A stretch of DNA of 64,000 bases from Leucophora obtusa (lineage: Eukaryota; Arthropoda; Insecta; Diptera; Anthomyiidae): positions 81,603,049-81,667,048 of the forward strand of contig OX465295.1 of NCBI GenBank assembly GCA_949987735.1, written 5' to 3'. The first letter of the stretch is position 1. Every line of letters begins with the position of its first letter. The notes below the pieces were generated by a model. The model was given only the letters and a program-made list of their open reading frames with translations. It was not told the DNA's origin and made no database searches. Positions 1 through 11,926 of this stretch are shown piece by piece. Position numbers and translations under genes: made by a program.

Positions 1-170
1 TTTATTACCTACTAAAAAAAACCTTAAAAATAAAAGTTGAGAAAAAGTCAAAAAATTTAAATTTGGGCGCCTCGAAAATGATTTTTTTGATATGTAGTAG
101 TGGAACTCTTTTTCCTCATACCAAAAGCTATCGATGGCACAATAGCGATTGCAAAATCGACCCACCCTAA
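1..170. mobile_element. Possible TE terminal fragment ending CCACCCTAA
   Basis: AT-rich sequence cut by the window edge and ending in CCCACCCTAA near 161-170. The complementary start TTAGGGTGG occurs at about 48537 and 61834, so this may be the terminus of a dispersed element. No opposite end is visible. Positions 171-742 hold AT-rich DNA with a few TATGATAA-like repeats near 588-640 and nothing else I recognise. Confidence 0.3.
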
Positions 171-742
171 TGCACACTATATTTTTTATTTTACATAAAC
201 TTTTATCTATTTTACAATAAATAAAACTTTTTATATACTATCAGCAATATGTATTATTTTATTTTTTCTTAACATTCATATTTTTTACAGCACCGCGTGC
301 TAGTTCTTCAGAAGCGCAGTTTAATGACTAATTATTTTTTTACTACATAATCAAAAACATCGAAGACAATCGACTATAACTCGGTAAAACTTGTATAGGT
401 CGTTTAAAATCAACGATATCAAATTTACTGCATTACAACCTGCATCCTTGTAAGGGATTGAAGTAAGCTGCATACTAAATTTTTTCTTTATTTTTATATG
501 GAAATAATTTTAAAGTTTTTCTTGTATTTTTTTGCTTCGCAGGTTGCTATAATATTAAGCACTTGGTAGTGTGATATGCAGGACTCAATATGATAATTTT
601 GGAATCATAATATGATAGTTATAAGATTATATTATGATAAAAATATTTCATATATATACATATATAGCTGACGCAATTATAAACCTAAAAATATATGATG
701 CTCTTCGAATCTAGTTATTCCAACCAAGTCTTCTTTTTCCGT

Positions 743-906
743 ATATGTGACCTTCTCCGAGAAAAACGACCTAGTGTGTCAAAAAACGGGTTTGGCTAAA
801 AATGAGAAAAACATTAAAATTTTATTTTTAATTTAACTTTTAATGCGTTCTTCTCAAAACTTCATTATCACTCACTAGGTCCCTTTTCTCGGAGAAGGTC
901 ACATAT
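743..906. mobile_element. MITE, about 164 bp, TIR TATGTGACCTTCTCCGAGAA
   Basis: The first roughly 35 bases (ATGTGACCTTCTCCGAGAAA, then CCTAGTG) are repeated in inverted orientation at 873-906. The interior is AT-rich without coding potential. A truncated sister copy lies at 8299-8412 and a diverged relative with the same ATGTGAC start at 23276-23433. Positions 907-1552 contain AT-rich DNA with no recognised feature. Confidence 0.85.
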
Positions 907-1552
907 GTGTATAGTATATAGCCCAATTTTCCTAATCTTTTTTTTTATTGCAAATTGAATTTATGAAGAATAATTTGACGGTAACACTTAATTTTAACTT
1001 TGATCATCATGACAAGACTTTTAGTAAGATAATGAATTTTTACTCTAAGGCACTTAATTTAGGAGCGATTTTTATTTTTAGTAAATAAGTAAAACTGATT
1101 ACTTTTAACATACATGGTCCCGAAAATATATTCCCATAAAAAATATTTTAAAAAATTCATGCTTTCAATGTAATTTATGCCATACATATTGTCCGATTTA
1201 GCATTTGAGTCACTGTAAACATATTTTTTCTTTTATTCAGATAAAATTCTATGTAGATAGAATAAAAAACTTTATGTTTAATTAGAAAATGCCTTGTGGC
1301 TGTTGTTTGAAAAGAAGGTCAAAAATCTTTGTCATTTAAATAACCATAAAAATAGTTACTTTGAACTTTTTATATCACTTTTAAAATATATTTTCGCATT
1401 GGCTAATTAGAGATGTACCAAAAATTAATGAAAGAAGGTAGCTACCCTCTATGGATTTTCTTTATTTATTGATTTCTGTTTATTTCATATTATTACTTTA
1501 GGTCTATGCTCTTAAAATGAAAAAGAAAAGTTCGCAGAAATCAAAAAAATAC

Positions 1553-1952
1553 ATATCGCACTTGATCAATAAGAGGGTATTAACTCAAAATTTTAAAATT
1601 TTCAGTAGAGGTGAGAAATTGTTTGTGGTCACATTTCAAGAGAATTTGAAAATCCGAATAGATTGTAGTAAGTAAATTCCATTTGAAAATATATTTACAT
1701 TGTTTTTCTTTTAAATTTTTGCAATTGTTGCTAAAAAAATCTATTTTTTGAGTTAATGCCATTGTTCTGATACTTTTTGTTAATATAATGGTAGCCACTA
1801 CACTATCACGAAAATGGTCTCAAATATGGTTTTCGAGATGAAAGAGTAATCGGAATACGTTGAAACTTTTATAGTAGATTGATGTTGGTAGTGAAAAAGT
1901 GAAATTTTAAAAATTTTGAGTTAATATCCTCTTGTTGATCAAGTGCGATATA
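1553..1952. mobile_element. MITE, about 400 bp, TIR ATATCGCACTTGATCAA
   Basis: The left end (ATCGCACTTGATCAA, then GAGGGTATTAACTCAAAATT) is mirrored at 1905-1952, giving inverted repeats of nearly 50 bases. The interior is AT-rich. A 72-codon reading frame on the minus strand lies mostly within the TIR and interior and is not a gene. Superfamily unknown. Positions 1953-2810 show nothing firm beyond ATCATA-rich sequence near 2640-2780. Confidence 0.85.
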
Positions 1953-2810
1953 TTGAAACAAACTCCTGACAAATTTTTCTGTGCTAGTTCAAAAATCCAA
2001 AAAACGGAGCAAGCGGTGGCAAAACCTAATAAGAATACACTAAATCCAATGGCGCTAGTCATTTTTCTAAGTTCGCTCTTAAAAACAAGGTATTTAAATT
2101 TTAAAGTTATGGTTTCAGGGATCCAAAAACGCGATGTTTTTAGATTTTCGACAACTTATTATTACCAAAGTTGTTAATATTCCACAGGCAGCTTTCGGTT
2201 AAAATCAATATCACTATCGGTAGAGTAATTGAAAAGTTATGAGTGAAAATTTGGCAACACTGCCTAATTTTCTGTACAAAATGATAGATTTTAGTGCTTT
2301 ATTGAATTTTTTTAAAATGTATTAAAATTTGCGTTGATATATAAAATTCAGTTTTCAGATTTTTAAGGCGTCCTTATTTTTCAATCACAACTTTAGAACC
2401 GCTGCACCGATATTGATAACTGTTAACTCATATCAGCTAGGAGGAATAGCAAACGACTAGGGTAACAATAAATGGTCGAGTAATTAAAAAATTTAATTTT
2501 TGACGGTCCTTGGAAACACAATTTTTAAATTCAAATAGCAAAATGGCTAGAACCACTGGATTAAGCACAGTCGATTTCAGTACACCCACCCAGGATTGTA
2601 GAGGAAAAGGGCCTCCGATTCAAACACAGTGTAACTAATATAATCCTTTTTATCATAACATGATCCTAATTGGTCATATTATTGTTATTCGGGATGATTT
2701 CTGATCATTAGTAATCATATTAAGATCACATTAAGTTCAAAGTATGATAGTTTCGTTTTTATAATAATTACATGATGCTTTTAAATCACATATTTTCTCC
2801 GTATCATGCG

Positions 2811-2920
2811 CGGTTTCAGCAATTAATATAAGGGGAAAAATCATACGTCACCGTAGACAAATACATAGAGTTGGCCACTGAGGTGTATGATTTTTCCCCT
2901 TATATTAATTGCTGGAACCG
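2811..2920. repeat. Perfect-stem hairpin, 36-bp arms
   Basis: Arms at 2811-2846 and 2885-2920 (CAATTAATATAAGGGGAAAA core) are complementary at 35 of 36 positions, with a 38-base loop. It looks like a small foldback MITE. The near-perfect arms suggest recent origin or gene conversion between arms. It is followed by a locally GC-rich stretch to about 2990 that I cannot identify. Confidence 0.8.
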
Positions 2921-3027
2921 CGGATGCTCCGCATGCACAAGACAACCAGTCAATCATCTTAGAGTCGCGGATCGGACCGCGTCGGGAGACTTTCCTTGTA
3001 AGTAAACAGTGTGTTAACTATGTCATT

Positions 3028-3300
3028 TCCAGCAAAAACCGACATTAGCGAGTAATTAAGCGAGTAAGTAGCACATAAAGGGTTACACTACTTACTAAGT
3101 AGCCTGGTAACATTACTTTTGTTCGCGATGTCCAAAAATTCATGGGTGGTCATTACTCTCTCGCTTACAAAAAAAAGTGCGAATAATGAGTTGCCCATAG
3201 TGAAAGAATAAGTAGTTACTCACAAAGCTAGAATCAGTGGTTACTCAGAAGTTAGGAAATAAGTGGTTACCCTACATTGTGAAATAGTCGGTCATATTGG
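3028..3300. mobile_element. CCAGCAAAA-family MITE fragment
   Basis: It starts CCAGCAAAA and is rich in AAGTAATTAC, AAGTAGC and GGTTACC motifs. The same motif set recurs at 36830-37103, 40650-40846 and 59230-60130. The DD41D element follows at 3383, and similar sequence resumes at about 4140 (AACCAGTAAGTGATTACTTT), suggesting the transposon inserted into this fragment. Confidence 0.55.
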
Positions 3301-3382
3301 AAATATAACTTTTTACCTCGGGAGATTTTCTATTCAGTTGCAAAAATGTTCGAAACAATTTAATAAATAAATTATTAATATA

Positions 3383-4103
3383 GGGTCCGCCAAATAACTT
3401 TTTTTTTTTTGAAAATGCTATAAAAAAAAACTACTGAATATTTTCTCAAATTTCTTTTTTTATTTGAAAGTACAATCCTTCCGGTTAATAATGGAAAATA
3501 ATTTCATTCATATGGCTGCCTCGACTGGCCATGCAGTAGCCTATACGATCGGCCCAATTTTTAAGCACATTATCGATTGTGTGCAGCTGTATTTCACCAA
3601 TGGCTTCACGCATATTGTCCTTTAAAGCGTCAATTGTCTCTGGCTTGTCGGCGTAACATTTATCTTTGACGGCACCCCACAAATAATAGTCCAACGGTGT
3701 CAAATCGCAGCTCCGAGGTGGCCAAACGACATCAGCTCTGCGGCTGATAATGCGATCTTCAAAAACAGGGCGCAAAACATCGAGTGTAGCTTCGGCTGTG
3801 TGGCACGTAGCGCCGTCCTGTTGAAACCAAATGTTGCCAATATCCTCTTCTTCAATTTTTGTGAACAAAAATTCGTTCAACATGGCCCGATAACGATCGC
3901 CATTGACTTCGCACACATTCTGCAACATTACCATGATTTTCAAAGTAATGTCGCAATATTTCCCAGTGTTGTTCAAGCGTATACACAACCATATTCGTTC
4001 AGCGGAAGGATAAAACTAATTATCTGTCAAATCAGACATGAGCTAAGTGTTACCATTCACGAAATAAGCACTAGTTGAAAAAAAAACGTTAGATGGCGGA
4101 CCC
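3383..4103 (-). mobile_element. DD41D Tc1/mariner-type transposon, internally deleted
   Basis: The 721-bp element has inverted ends GGGTCCGCC at 3383 and GGCGGACCC ending at 4103. It is flanked by TA on both sides (3381-3382 and 4104-4105), the target duplication expected for the IS630-Tc1-mariner superfamily. It encodes only the C-terminal half of a transposase on the minus strand. At about 0.7 kb against the usual 1.2-1.7 kb it is a deletion derivative that could move only if supplied with transposase in trans. Confidence 0.9.
3485..3988 (-). pseudogene. DD41D (rosa-like) transposase, C-terminal part
   Basis: This 167-residue open frame covers the C-terminal part of a DDE-type transposase. 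The second catalytic Asp is in FQQDGATCHTA and the third acidic residue is Asp in LTPLDYYLW, with 41 residues between them. That is the spacing of the DD41D (rosa-type) group. The first catalytic Asp and the N-terminal helix-turn-helix are missing, so it cannot be active. The frame ends in MNEIIFHY, typical of the group. Remarkably, no stop or frameshift interrupts the remaining half, which suggests a recent deletion. Confidence 0.88.
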
Positions 4104-4187
4104 TATATAAAAAAGACTAAATCAATATTATTTAATCAATAACCAGTAAGTGATTACTTTGCAAGAATGTATAAGAACTTCTATAAC

Positions 4188-4824
4188 CAGGGTTGGCAGG
4201 CAATACCGCTAAAATACCGTTATCGATTCGAACCCCCCTTTAACTGACAACCGTTACCCCTGAAATACCATTACCGAAATAAGCGAAATACCGTTATCCT
4301 TAAAATACCGTTACCGAAATAACTGAAATACCGTTATCCTTAAAATACCGATACCGAAATAAATGAAATATCAATATCTTTAAAATACCGTTACCGAAAC
4401 AAATGAAATATTGTTATCCCTAAAATACCGTTATCGTTATTTTTAATTTTCTGCTTTGGATAATTTCACGTGTTTATTGAGTATTTTTTGTACAATAAGT
4501 TGATAAATTGGTTCTGTTTTTAATCTCGTTTGTTTTTTGTAAAAAAAAAATTACGAGTTGCATCGAAACAACTGACTACCGTTACCCTTAAAATACCGTT
4601 ACCGTTATAACTGAAATACCTCTAACCTTAAAATATCGTTACCGAAAAAACCTAAATATCGTTATCTTTCAAATACCGTTACCGAAATTACTCAAATACC
4701 GTTATCCTTAAAATACCGATACCGAAATAAATGAAATAGCGTTACCCTTAAAATACCGTTACTAAAATAATCTTAAATATCGTTACCCTAACGATAACCG
4801 CATTCGTTTCGGTTACCATCCGTG
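4188..4824. mobile_element. hAT-type non-autonomous element with internal minisatellite
   Basis: It is bounded by an exact 8-bp target duplication TCTATAAC (4180-4187 and 4825-4832). The ends are CAGGGTTGG and, in complement, CACGGATGG, a typical hAT start. Inside are degenerate tandem copies of a roughly 37-bp pattern (AAATACCGTTACCGAAATAA, then CTGAAATACCGTTATCCTT). A short unique spacer at about 4437-4575 separates two repeat blocks. There is no transposase. Related copies lie at 29765-31935 (broken by nested insertions) and 52735-52948. Confidence 0.88.
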
Positions 4825-4842
4825 TCTATAACTTATTATCAG

Positions 4843-5645
4843 TACACTCAACCAAAAAACTCTGTATGGCTACTGAAAAATTTGCTGTTATTATGGGAAC
4901 TTTAAATGTTTAGAGCCCAGCGGTATTTTTTTGCTAATTTTAGCAACACATGTCTGCTAATCTGTAGTACAACAAAATTAGTAGAAACAATTAGTAGTCG
5001 CTACTAAATTTTCGTAAAATTGTTGTAAACTGCAATTCAAAATCGATTTGCTAAAATCAGTTAAAAAACTTACTAAATATCAATAATTTTAGTACAATGA
5101 AATTAGTATAAATAATTAGTTGCAGATACTATATTTCAGTAAATTGTTGTAAACTGTAATTTAAAATCAATCTGCTGAAATTCGCAAAAAAGTATACTAA
5201 AAAAAAAAAAAACTAAAATCTAAAAAAAAAAATTTATAAAAAAAAACTTTTTTCTCTCGATTCTACTCCAAATTGCAAACGGTTCTCCAGTTATTATCTT
5301 TTTATGCATTGGAGATATAATAAAATTTTCTGAGTGTTATTTCCAAACTAAGAACATATCAATAGTAACAAATATAAACTAAACAAGAATTGTAAAAAAT
5401 CAAAAAAAAGATTTTTTTTTTAATTTAGTATATTTTTCTGCTAAATTTAGCACTCGGTTTTGAAAAATTAGTAAAATGTTTTGCTGAAATTAGCAGCGAG
5501 AATTAGTAAAAAATCCGTAATTTGTAATAAGAGAATAGCAAAAATGATTACTAAAAAAAATTGTACTAAAAATCAGTATAAAAATAGTAAAGTGCGATTG
5601 AAAACTGTTTACAAATTTTTTTACTAACTTTTTTATTTGAGTGTA
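4843..5645. mobile_element. TACACTCA-family element, about 0.8 kb
   Basis: The ends TACACTCAACCAAAAAA (4843) and the complement of TACACTCAAATAAAAAA (ending 5645) form short TIRs. The interior is built from degenerate repeats of the type GCTAAATTTAGTAAAAATTAG in both orientations. Other members with TACACTCA ends lie at 30061-31855 and 41734-43304. Positions 5646-5957 show nothing I can name. Confidence 0.65.
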
Positions 5646-5957
5646 GAAGTGGTTGTAAAGGAAAAGTAGCTGTTCTACAACCGATTCTTTGGAACAGAAA
5701 ATTTTCCTGGGTAGTGCCACAAAATTAACTTAAAAATAATTGTCTCAAATCAAGTTGGAATAAAAATCGGCATATATAGTTGCAAAAATAGCTACGGTTC
5801 ACAATATTTTAAGTGAGAAAATATTTCGAAAATCTATTGATTGTTAATTTACCATTTTTTAACATTTTTCAGTTGTCAAGTAGTTCTTTTTTTTAGCAAA
5901 GCTATTTTCAGTCAAGTTTTTTGACTTTTGTAATGTGGTGAACCTAAACTGTATATA

Positions 5958-7214
5958 ACACATCGGCTGAAAAGTCCGTAGGATGACACATAGGTGGCGC
6001 CACTAATGAAAAATCCATATGAGTTTTTGGAACTACCAATCTTCATATGATATCTTCAAACTTTAATGACAATTCGTTCATTAGCGATTTTAAAAACAAT
6101 TGATTACGACCAATTACTTTTTAATGGGAAAAAACACCGTTCAAGCCAAATCTTGGCCTGATAAGTATTATTCGGACTCTGCTCTATCTAGACAAATGGT
6201 AGAAAGGTGGTTTGCTGACTTTAAACGTGGTCGTACAAACACCGATGACGCCGAACGCTCTGGTCGCCCAAAAGAGGTGGTGGTACCAGAAAACATCAAA
6301 AAAGTCCATAAAATCGTTTTGGCATACCGTAAAGTAAAGTTGCACGAGATAGCTGATACCTTAAAGATATCGAAGGAACGTGTTGGCTTTATTTTGCATG
6401 AACATTTGTCCATGAGAAAGCTGTTTTCGAAATGGGTGCCGCGTTTGCTCACAGTGTACCAAAAACAATAAGGTGTCGATGATTCTGAGAGCTGTTTGGA
6501 GTTGTTTCGGTGAGATAAAAAGGACTTTTTGCATCGGTATGTAACAATGGACCAAACTTGGGTCTGCCACTTCACTCCAGCGTCGAATCGGCAGTCGACT
6601 TTGGCTCGCCCGAAGAAGCCAAAATCTCAACAGTCAGCTGGTAAAATTATGGCATCAGTATTTTGGGATGCATCTGGAATTTGTGCATTGATTACATTGA
6701 GAAAGGCCACACCATCAATAGCGATCGCTACATGGCCCAACTGGTGCATTCGAAGGAGGAAATCGCAAAAAAATTGACCTATATGAAGAAGAAAAAATTG
6801 CTCTTTCATCAAGATAACGCGCCGTGTCACAAGTAGTTGGCCAAATTTCTCATTTCTCATTTCTTTATTTTTTATAAAGTCTATGGATAACAATGATCCT
6901 TACAGACTACACGAAATATACTTTCAATAGCTTGCGTACCCAGATTTGGATCCCAGCGATTTTTACCTGTTTTCAGATTTGAAAAAAATGCTCGCTGGAA
7001 ATAGATTTGGTTCGAATAAAGAGGTTATTGCCGAAACGGAGGCCTATTTTGAGGCCAAAGATAAATTATTCTGTAAAAAAAGGTATCAAAATGTTAGAAA
7101 GGTGTTGAACTGATTGTATCGCTCTTGAAGGAGACTATGTTGATGAATAAAGTCGAATTTTGCCAAAAAATTGTTACTTTATTGGTTATCCTACGGACTT
7201 TTCAGCCGATTTGT
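5958..7214 (+). mobile_element. mariner element, full length, inactivated
   Basis: The 1257-bp element has TIRs of about 27 bp (ATCGGCTGAAAAGTCCGTAG near each end) and flanking TA duplications (5956-5957 and 7215-7216). The length matches mariner (about 1.3 kb). It contains a single transposase reading region broken by stops and frameshifts. Confidence 0.93.
6100..7150 (+). pseudogene. mariner (DD34D-type) transposase pseudogene
   Basis: The N-terminal open part (6100-6471) carries the double helix-turn-helix region: YYSDSALSRQMVERWFADF, then a GRPKE linker, then the motif WVPRLLT. The frame then breaks. The first catalytic Asp persists in VTMDQTW, where mariner normally has DETW. The second persists in LLFHQDNAPCHK. 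The third lies in LDPSDFYLFSDLKKML. These blocks sit in different frames or behind stops (for example TAG just after CHK at about 6834). A degenerate stretch at about 6840-6930 replaces the normal sequence before the last block. The enzyme is dead; the TIRs are still well matched. Confidence 0.92.
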
Positions 7215-8112
7215 TATATCTTGAAAAACATTCAATGTCATTTATAAGTTTATCATATAATAGGAATCTAGGATCTGAAATTTAGCACGAATATTCAAAT
7301 TTATCATTTACAAATGCTTTGGTATTAAAATCGTAACACGGATTTTTTGTCACGGGTTTTCTTTAATGATTTTCTTTGCTTAAAAATACGTTTTTCCAAT
7401 TTTATCTTTATTTTTTTTTTTTTTGTTATAAAATATTCATTATTATTATACAAAAACACCAAACAAACATTATTTTCTTAAAATTTTTCGCACTATAAAA
7501 CATTTTTCGCAATTTCTGTGCCCTGCATTGCTGTTTGTAATACCACAAATTGTTAGACCTACACCTGCCTTTTAGATTACCGATCGACTCAGGATCACTT
7601 TTTGTTTCGATTTAACGATGTCTGGCTGTCGTCCGTCCATCTGAGTATCTAGTGCAACGACTTATATTGACCCAGGGACAATCCCTATTGATTTTGCATA
7701 AAATCGGCCCATATTTATATCTAGTTTCCATATAAAAGTCCCCTAAAATTGGGTTGTTCATACGCTACAGGTCCCAAATACGAAGATATTTTAATTAAAT
7801 TTGGTTCACTGCTTTACATGGGCCCTTGAACTGACTAATACTGGTCCCAGAACGAAGCCTTTTGATTTTGGTTTAAATCGGTCCCTGTGTGGACCTGGTG
7901 CCCATATAAAGGTCCCCGTAGCGTGGTTATTTCGCACGCTACGGGTCACAAATATGATATTGTGGATATTACATATGGACTCACAGACAACGCCTATTGA
8001 CTCTAAGTATGTAGAATCGGTACAGGGTTAGACTCAGTGCCCGTATAAAGGTCCACCAAAAATGGGTATGTTTGGTCGCTACAGGTCGCAAATATTAAAC
8101 GCATTTTTAATC

Positions 8113-8553
8113 ACCTGGATTTTGATTTTTTCATACAAAAATTGGATTTATTAAATCCAAAAAAGTTGAATTTATTTATCTGGGTTTACACATAACAATA
8201 AAAACACAAATATATGAAACGTCCTGTTCAATTAATGTCAGAAAATATATGAATGAAAGTTAAAAAAAGTTCTTTCTTGCCGTTTTATATAAAACACAAT
8301 ATGTGACCTTCTCCGAGAAAAGGGGCCTAGTGTGTCAAAAAAGGGGTTTCGATAAAAATGAGAAAAACATTAAAATTTTATTTTTAATTTAACTTTAAAT
8401 GCGTTCTTTTTAATAAAATCCTGCATCAATGTATTTATTATTAAAAATTAGGGCGAAAGAAGTGTCGGATAGAAAAATTCTGTTAAAATATGGTCTATTG
8501 AGCAATTTGAGAACTACTTTTTGGATTTATTAAATCCAAGTGTTAATCCAGGT
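8113..8553. mobile_element. TIR element ACCTGGATT with nested MITE
   Basis: The ends ACCTGGATT (8113) and AATCCAGGT (ending 8553) are inverted. Each is accompanied by the palindrome TTGGATTTATTAAATCCAA (about 8140 and 8519). The element splits the tandem repeat at 7560-9010 and itself contains the truncated MITE at 8299-8412. Confidence 0.7.
8299..8412. mobile_element. Truncated copy of the ATGTGACCTTCTCCGAG MITE
   Basis: It matches 743-856 almost base for base, including GAGAAAAACATTAAAATTTT, but the right TIR is missing. It lies inside the ACCTGGATT element, so the nesting order is tandem repeat, then ACCTGGATT element, then this MITE. Confidence 0.8.
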
Positions 8554-9010
8554 CGTTAAGACGTAGATATTGTAAAAGATTTTAGTACACAGATTCACAT
8601 GGGCTCGTGGACAAAGCCTGATAATTTTATGTTAGATCGGATCACGTTTAGACACAGTGTCCATATAAAGTTTCTCTAGAAATGGGCATGTTCGGTCACT
8701 ACGGGTCGCATATATTAAGATATTTTGATGACATTTGGTAAACCGCTTTATATCGACCCAAGAACGAAGCCTATTGATTTTGGTTTAAATCTGTCTATGT
8801 TTAGATTTACTGCACATATAAAGGTTTTTGGCATGCTACAAGTCGCAAATACAAAGATATTTTAATGAAACTTGGTACGCTGGTACACGTGTGCCCAAGG
8901 ATAAAGCCTATTAATTCTAGATAGTTTCGGTCCTTATTTGGACCTATCGCCCATATGGACTATATTTCCGATTTTCTCTTAAATACACCTAAAATTGGGT
9001 AAAACCAAAA

Positions 9011-9611
9011 AAAATTATTACCGTTATTCTATTTTTTTTTTTACGTCATTTGTAGACAAATTTTGACACAAGTCCATAAGGCAACACATTCTAAGCACTA
9101 GTTAGCTTTTAAGTTGACTGGAGTAGGGTATCATATAGTCGACATACCCGACTTAAAGTTTTTTTTTATTGAAATTGAAAAACATAATTAGAAGTTTTAT
9201 TTTAAAATTAACATTTTATTATTTGTGTTTTTTTATTTCATCTTCATACTTTTACAATCTGCGTATTAAATTTATATTTATTTAAATTATTATTTTACAA
9301 TGTGTTATTTTGTTTCTTTTTTTTTTTTGTATTAAAGTTTTTATAATTTTTGCAATTATGCGCACTATAATTATTAGTTTTTTTGATTTGATTTATTACA
9401 TTAAGAGGACATTATCATTTTATTTGTTTTTAAACATTTAATTATATAATTTATTATTTAATATTACACCTCGTTAAATTAACTACACTTTTTCACAAAA
9501 CTTGTTAGCTTTTATTTATTTTTTCTTAATTTCTATTTATATTAATACACAGTTCATATTTAAAAAAAAAAAAAAATATACTAAATTATTTTATATACAT
9601 TGACAGCTCAA
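9011..9611. other. AT-rich DNA, no feature recognised
   Basis: Long T-rich and A-rich stretches and no sustained reading frame. I see no promoter, tRNA or element end here. Confidence 0.5.
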
Positions 9612-9665
9612 TTATCACGGTTGGTCTAGAATTAGGAATTGACAAAAAAAAATGCTTCACAAAAA

Positions 9666-10593
9666 GTGAATGGCCACGAATTTAACACAATTCAAGTTTT
9701 TTCTAATTTTATTGTTGTTGCCTTTATTTTTAAAGATTAAAATAGTGGCTAAATTCGCCACGAAAGGCAAGGAAAGAAGAAAATTGTACAGAATTTTAAC
9801 GTAATGTTTGTTTTTTCATTTTGTCACTTGTTTTAAATGGGCGTGGCTTTTAACGAAAAATTAGCGATAACAACCTTTTATAAAATTACATAGTAAAATT
9901 TAGGCAGTACTGATCGGTTCTGTACAAACTGTATATTTTTGGAAATCCCATAAAATTTCCTTAAAAGTCTTGCATTATTTTTATCTACAAATATTCACCA
10001 GACTTAAAATTTCACCACTTTAAACATGACCAATTTTTCTTAGTTTTTAGCGATTTTTAATAAAGTTAACAGCACTGAAATTTTAAAGTGAATAATTTTA
10101 TGCTTTTCCTATTACAATATAACAAATGAGTCAAGATTTTTTTACGTTATAGTAAAAAGCATTTCATGTTAAAATTTCAGTGTTGTTAACTTTCTTTTAA
10201 AATCGCTAAAAACGAAGAAAAATTGGTCATGTTTAAAGTGGTGCAGTTTTAAGTCTGGTGACTATTTGTATATAAAAATAATGCAAGATTTAAGAAAATT
10301 TTATAGGATTTCCAAAAATATACAGTTTGTACAGAACCCATCAGTACTGCCTAAATTTTACTATGTAATTTGATAAAAGGTTGTTATCGCTAATTTTTCG
10401 TTAAAAGCCACGCCCACTTAAAAGAAGTGACAAAATGAAAAACAAACATTACGTTAAAATTCTGTACAATTTTCTGAACCATCTCCTTGCCTTTCGTGGC
10501 GAATTTAGCCACTATTTTAATCTTTAAAAATAAAGGCAACAACAATAAAATTAGAAAAAACTTGAATGGTGTTAAATTCGTGGCCACCACTGT
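9666..10593. mobile_element. Inner palindromic (foldback) element, about 930 bp
   Basis: Arms of about 420 bp (9666-10090 and 10165-10593) are close inverted copies: both hold GTGGCCACGAATTTAACAC, GGGCGTGGCTTTTAACG and CTGTACAAACTGTATATTTT. The terminal consensus is CAGTGGTGGCCACGAATTT. Partial copies of one arm occur at 27460-28220 and 39655-40262. The minus-strand frame at 10390-10635 is only the arm read through and is not a gene. Confidence 0.9.
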
Positions 10594-10705
10594 ATATATA
10601 GAAAACACTATATTTATGATTAAAACCAAGAGCATTTTTAAAAAAATCTGTAGACGAATTTAAAAGTTATGACCATTTAAAGTTTTTTGTTAAAAAAATT
10701 GGGGG

Positions 10706-11926
10706 TAGGGTGTCCAAAACCGTAACCGAAATCCGGTTAACCGGTTTTTTTAATTTCAAAAAACCGACCGGTTTCGAATAATTTCTAAATTCAAATAAAC
10801 CGAAAACCGGTTATTATTTGTCGGTAAACCGGTTTTTTAAAAGATGTTTTTATCAAAACTATTTCTAAGCTAATCATTCGAAAATTCTATATTTCGACTG
10901 TATTTTATTTGTAAAGACTTTTTTGTTCTCTTTTTTATAAAAATAATATCTTTTCACATGTATTCAAACAAATAAGATACGAAAGTCCTTTGGGTGACTA
11001 ATTAATGTTGCTACAAAAAACATAATTATTTTTTTTGAATTAATTGGTTCCATTTAAGAAAAATATAAGATTGGATGATGAAACAAAAACTGTTAAATCT
11101 AATTAATTTTAGTAACATTTAAATAAATTTTAGTTGGATACAAATAACATTCTATCCTGCTAAAACCGGTAGACGTATTTACTGAATTTTAGTAGAGTTA
11201 AAATAGCGAAAATAAATAGTAAGTACTGCTGTTTTTAGAATAGTAGATTGTTTTCCCATTAAAAAAAAATATAAACTAAATTTTTGAAATGTAATTGTTT
11301 TTCTGTGATGTTATTAATTTACTAATTTACTAATATGACTCAAAACTCGCATTATTTTCGGTTAGCGCTTTTTATAGAAAGGTGCTAGTTTGACGTTTTT
11401 CTATTTTTTATTTAGCGCTTTATGGTGAAACCTTTATTTTGATACAGTTGTATCTAATTTAAATGTTTTTTTTATTATTTTCATAACAATGTGTTTAGCA
11501 CTTTTTAAATGTTCGGTCGCATAGATTAGTTGAAAACTACCTATTTTGATCACATTTATAACTTAGCACTTTTTTGGGCCTTCCTGCGAGTTTTGTTCTT
11601 AAAAGTTTGGCATCACTTTGTTTGGCAATCACATCATCTCATAGGATTTTTTGTTTGATTTATCAGACGTAAAATCAGATAATTTAAATTCCGCTTTAAA
11701 AAACAGATTCAGCTGATTTTAGTAGTTGTTTCTGCAGGACGCTTTTAACTAATTTTTATTAGCTTTTTCTGCTATTTGTACAAATTTAGTTTCATAACAA
11801 AAAAAAAAACCGAAACCGGTTTTAACCGGTTTTTTTTAAGAAAACAGTAACCGAAACCGGTTTTTTTTAAATAGTAATTTTCGAACAAACCGGTTTTCGG
11901 AAATGGCCGGTTTTTTGGACACTCTA
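10706..11926. mobile_element. hAT-type element, TIR TAGGGTGTCC, AACCGGTTTT repeats
   Basis: This 1221-bp insertion is flanked by the exact 8-bp duplication ATTGGGGG (10698-10705 and 11927-11934). The ends TAGGGTGTCCAAAACCG and, in complement, TAGAGTGTCCAAAAAACCGG fit the hAT pattern. Both subterminal regions are clusters of AACCGGTTTT-type repeats in either orientation. The interior has no transposase. A second copy is broken across about 22675-29765. Confidence 0.92.

Larger units (their letters stand above)
7560..9010. repeat. Diverged tandem repeat, about 130-160 bp period
   Basis: Successive units share the order: GGCCCA or GACCCA, AAGCCTATTGATTTTGG, TTTAAATCGGTCC, CCATATAAAGGTCCC, CGCTACGGGTCGCAAATA, AAGATATTTTAATGAAA, TTTGGT. 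At least six units are recognisable at 7670-8110 and 8554-8990, about 70-80% alike by eye. The array is interrupted by the element at 8113-8553. No coding potential. Positions 7215-7560 are AT-rich with nothing recognised. Confidence 0.75.

Noticed and set aside
3800..4078. 92-codon plus-strand frame
   Set aside because: It is the antisense of the DD41D transposase relic.
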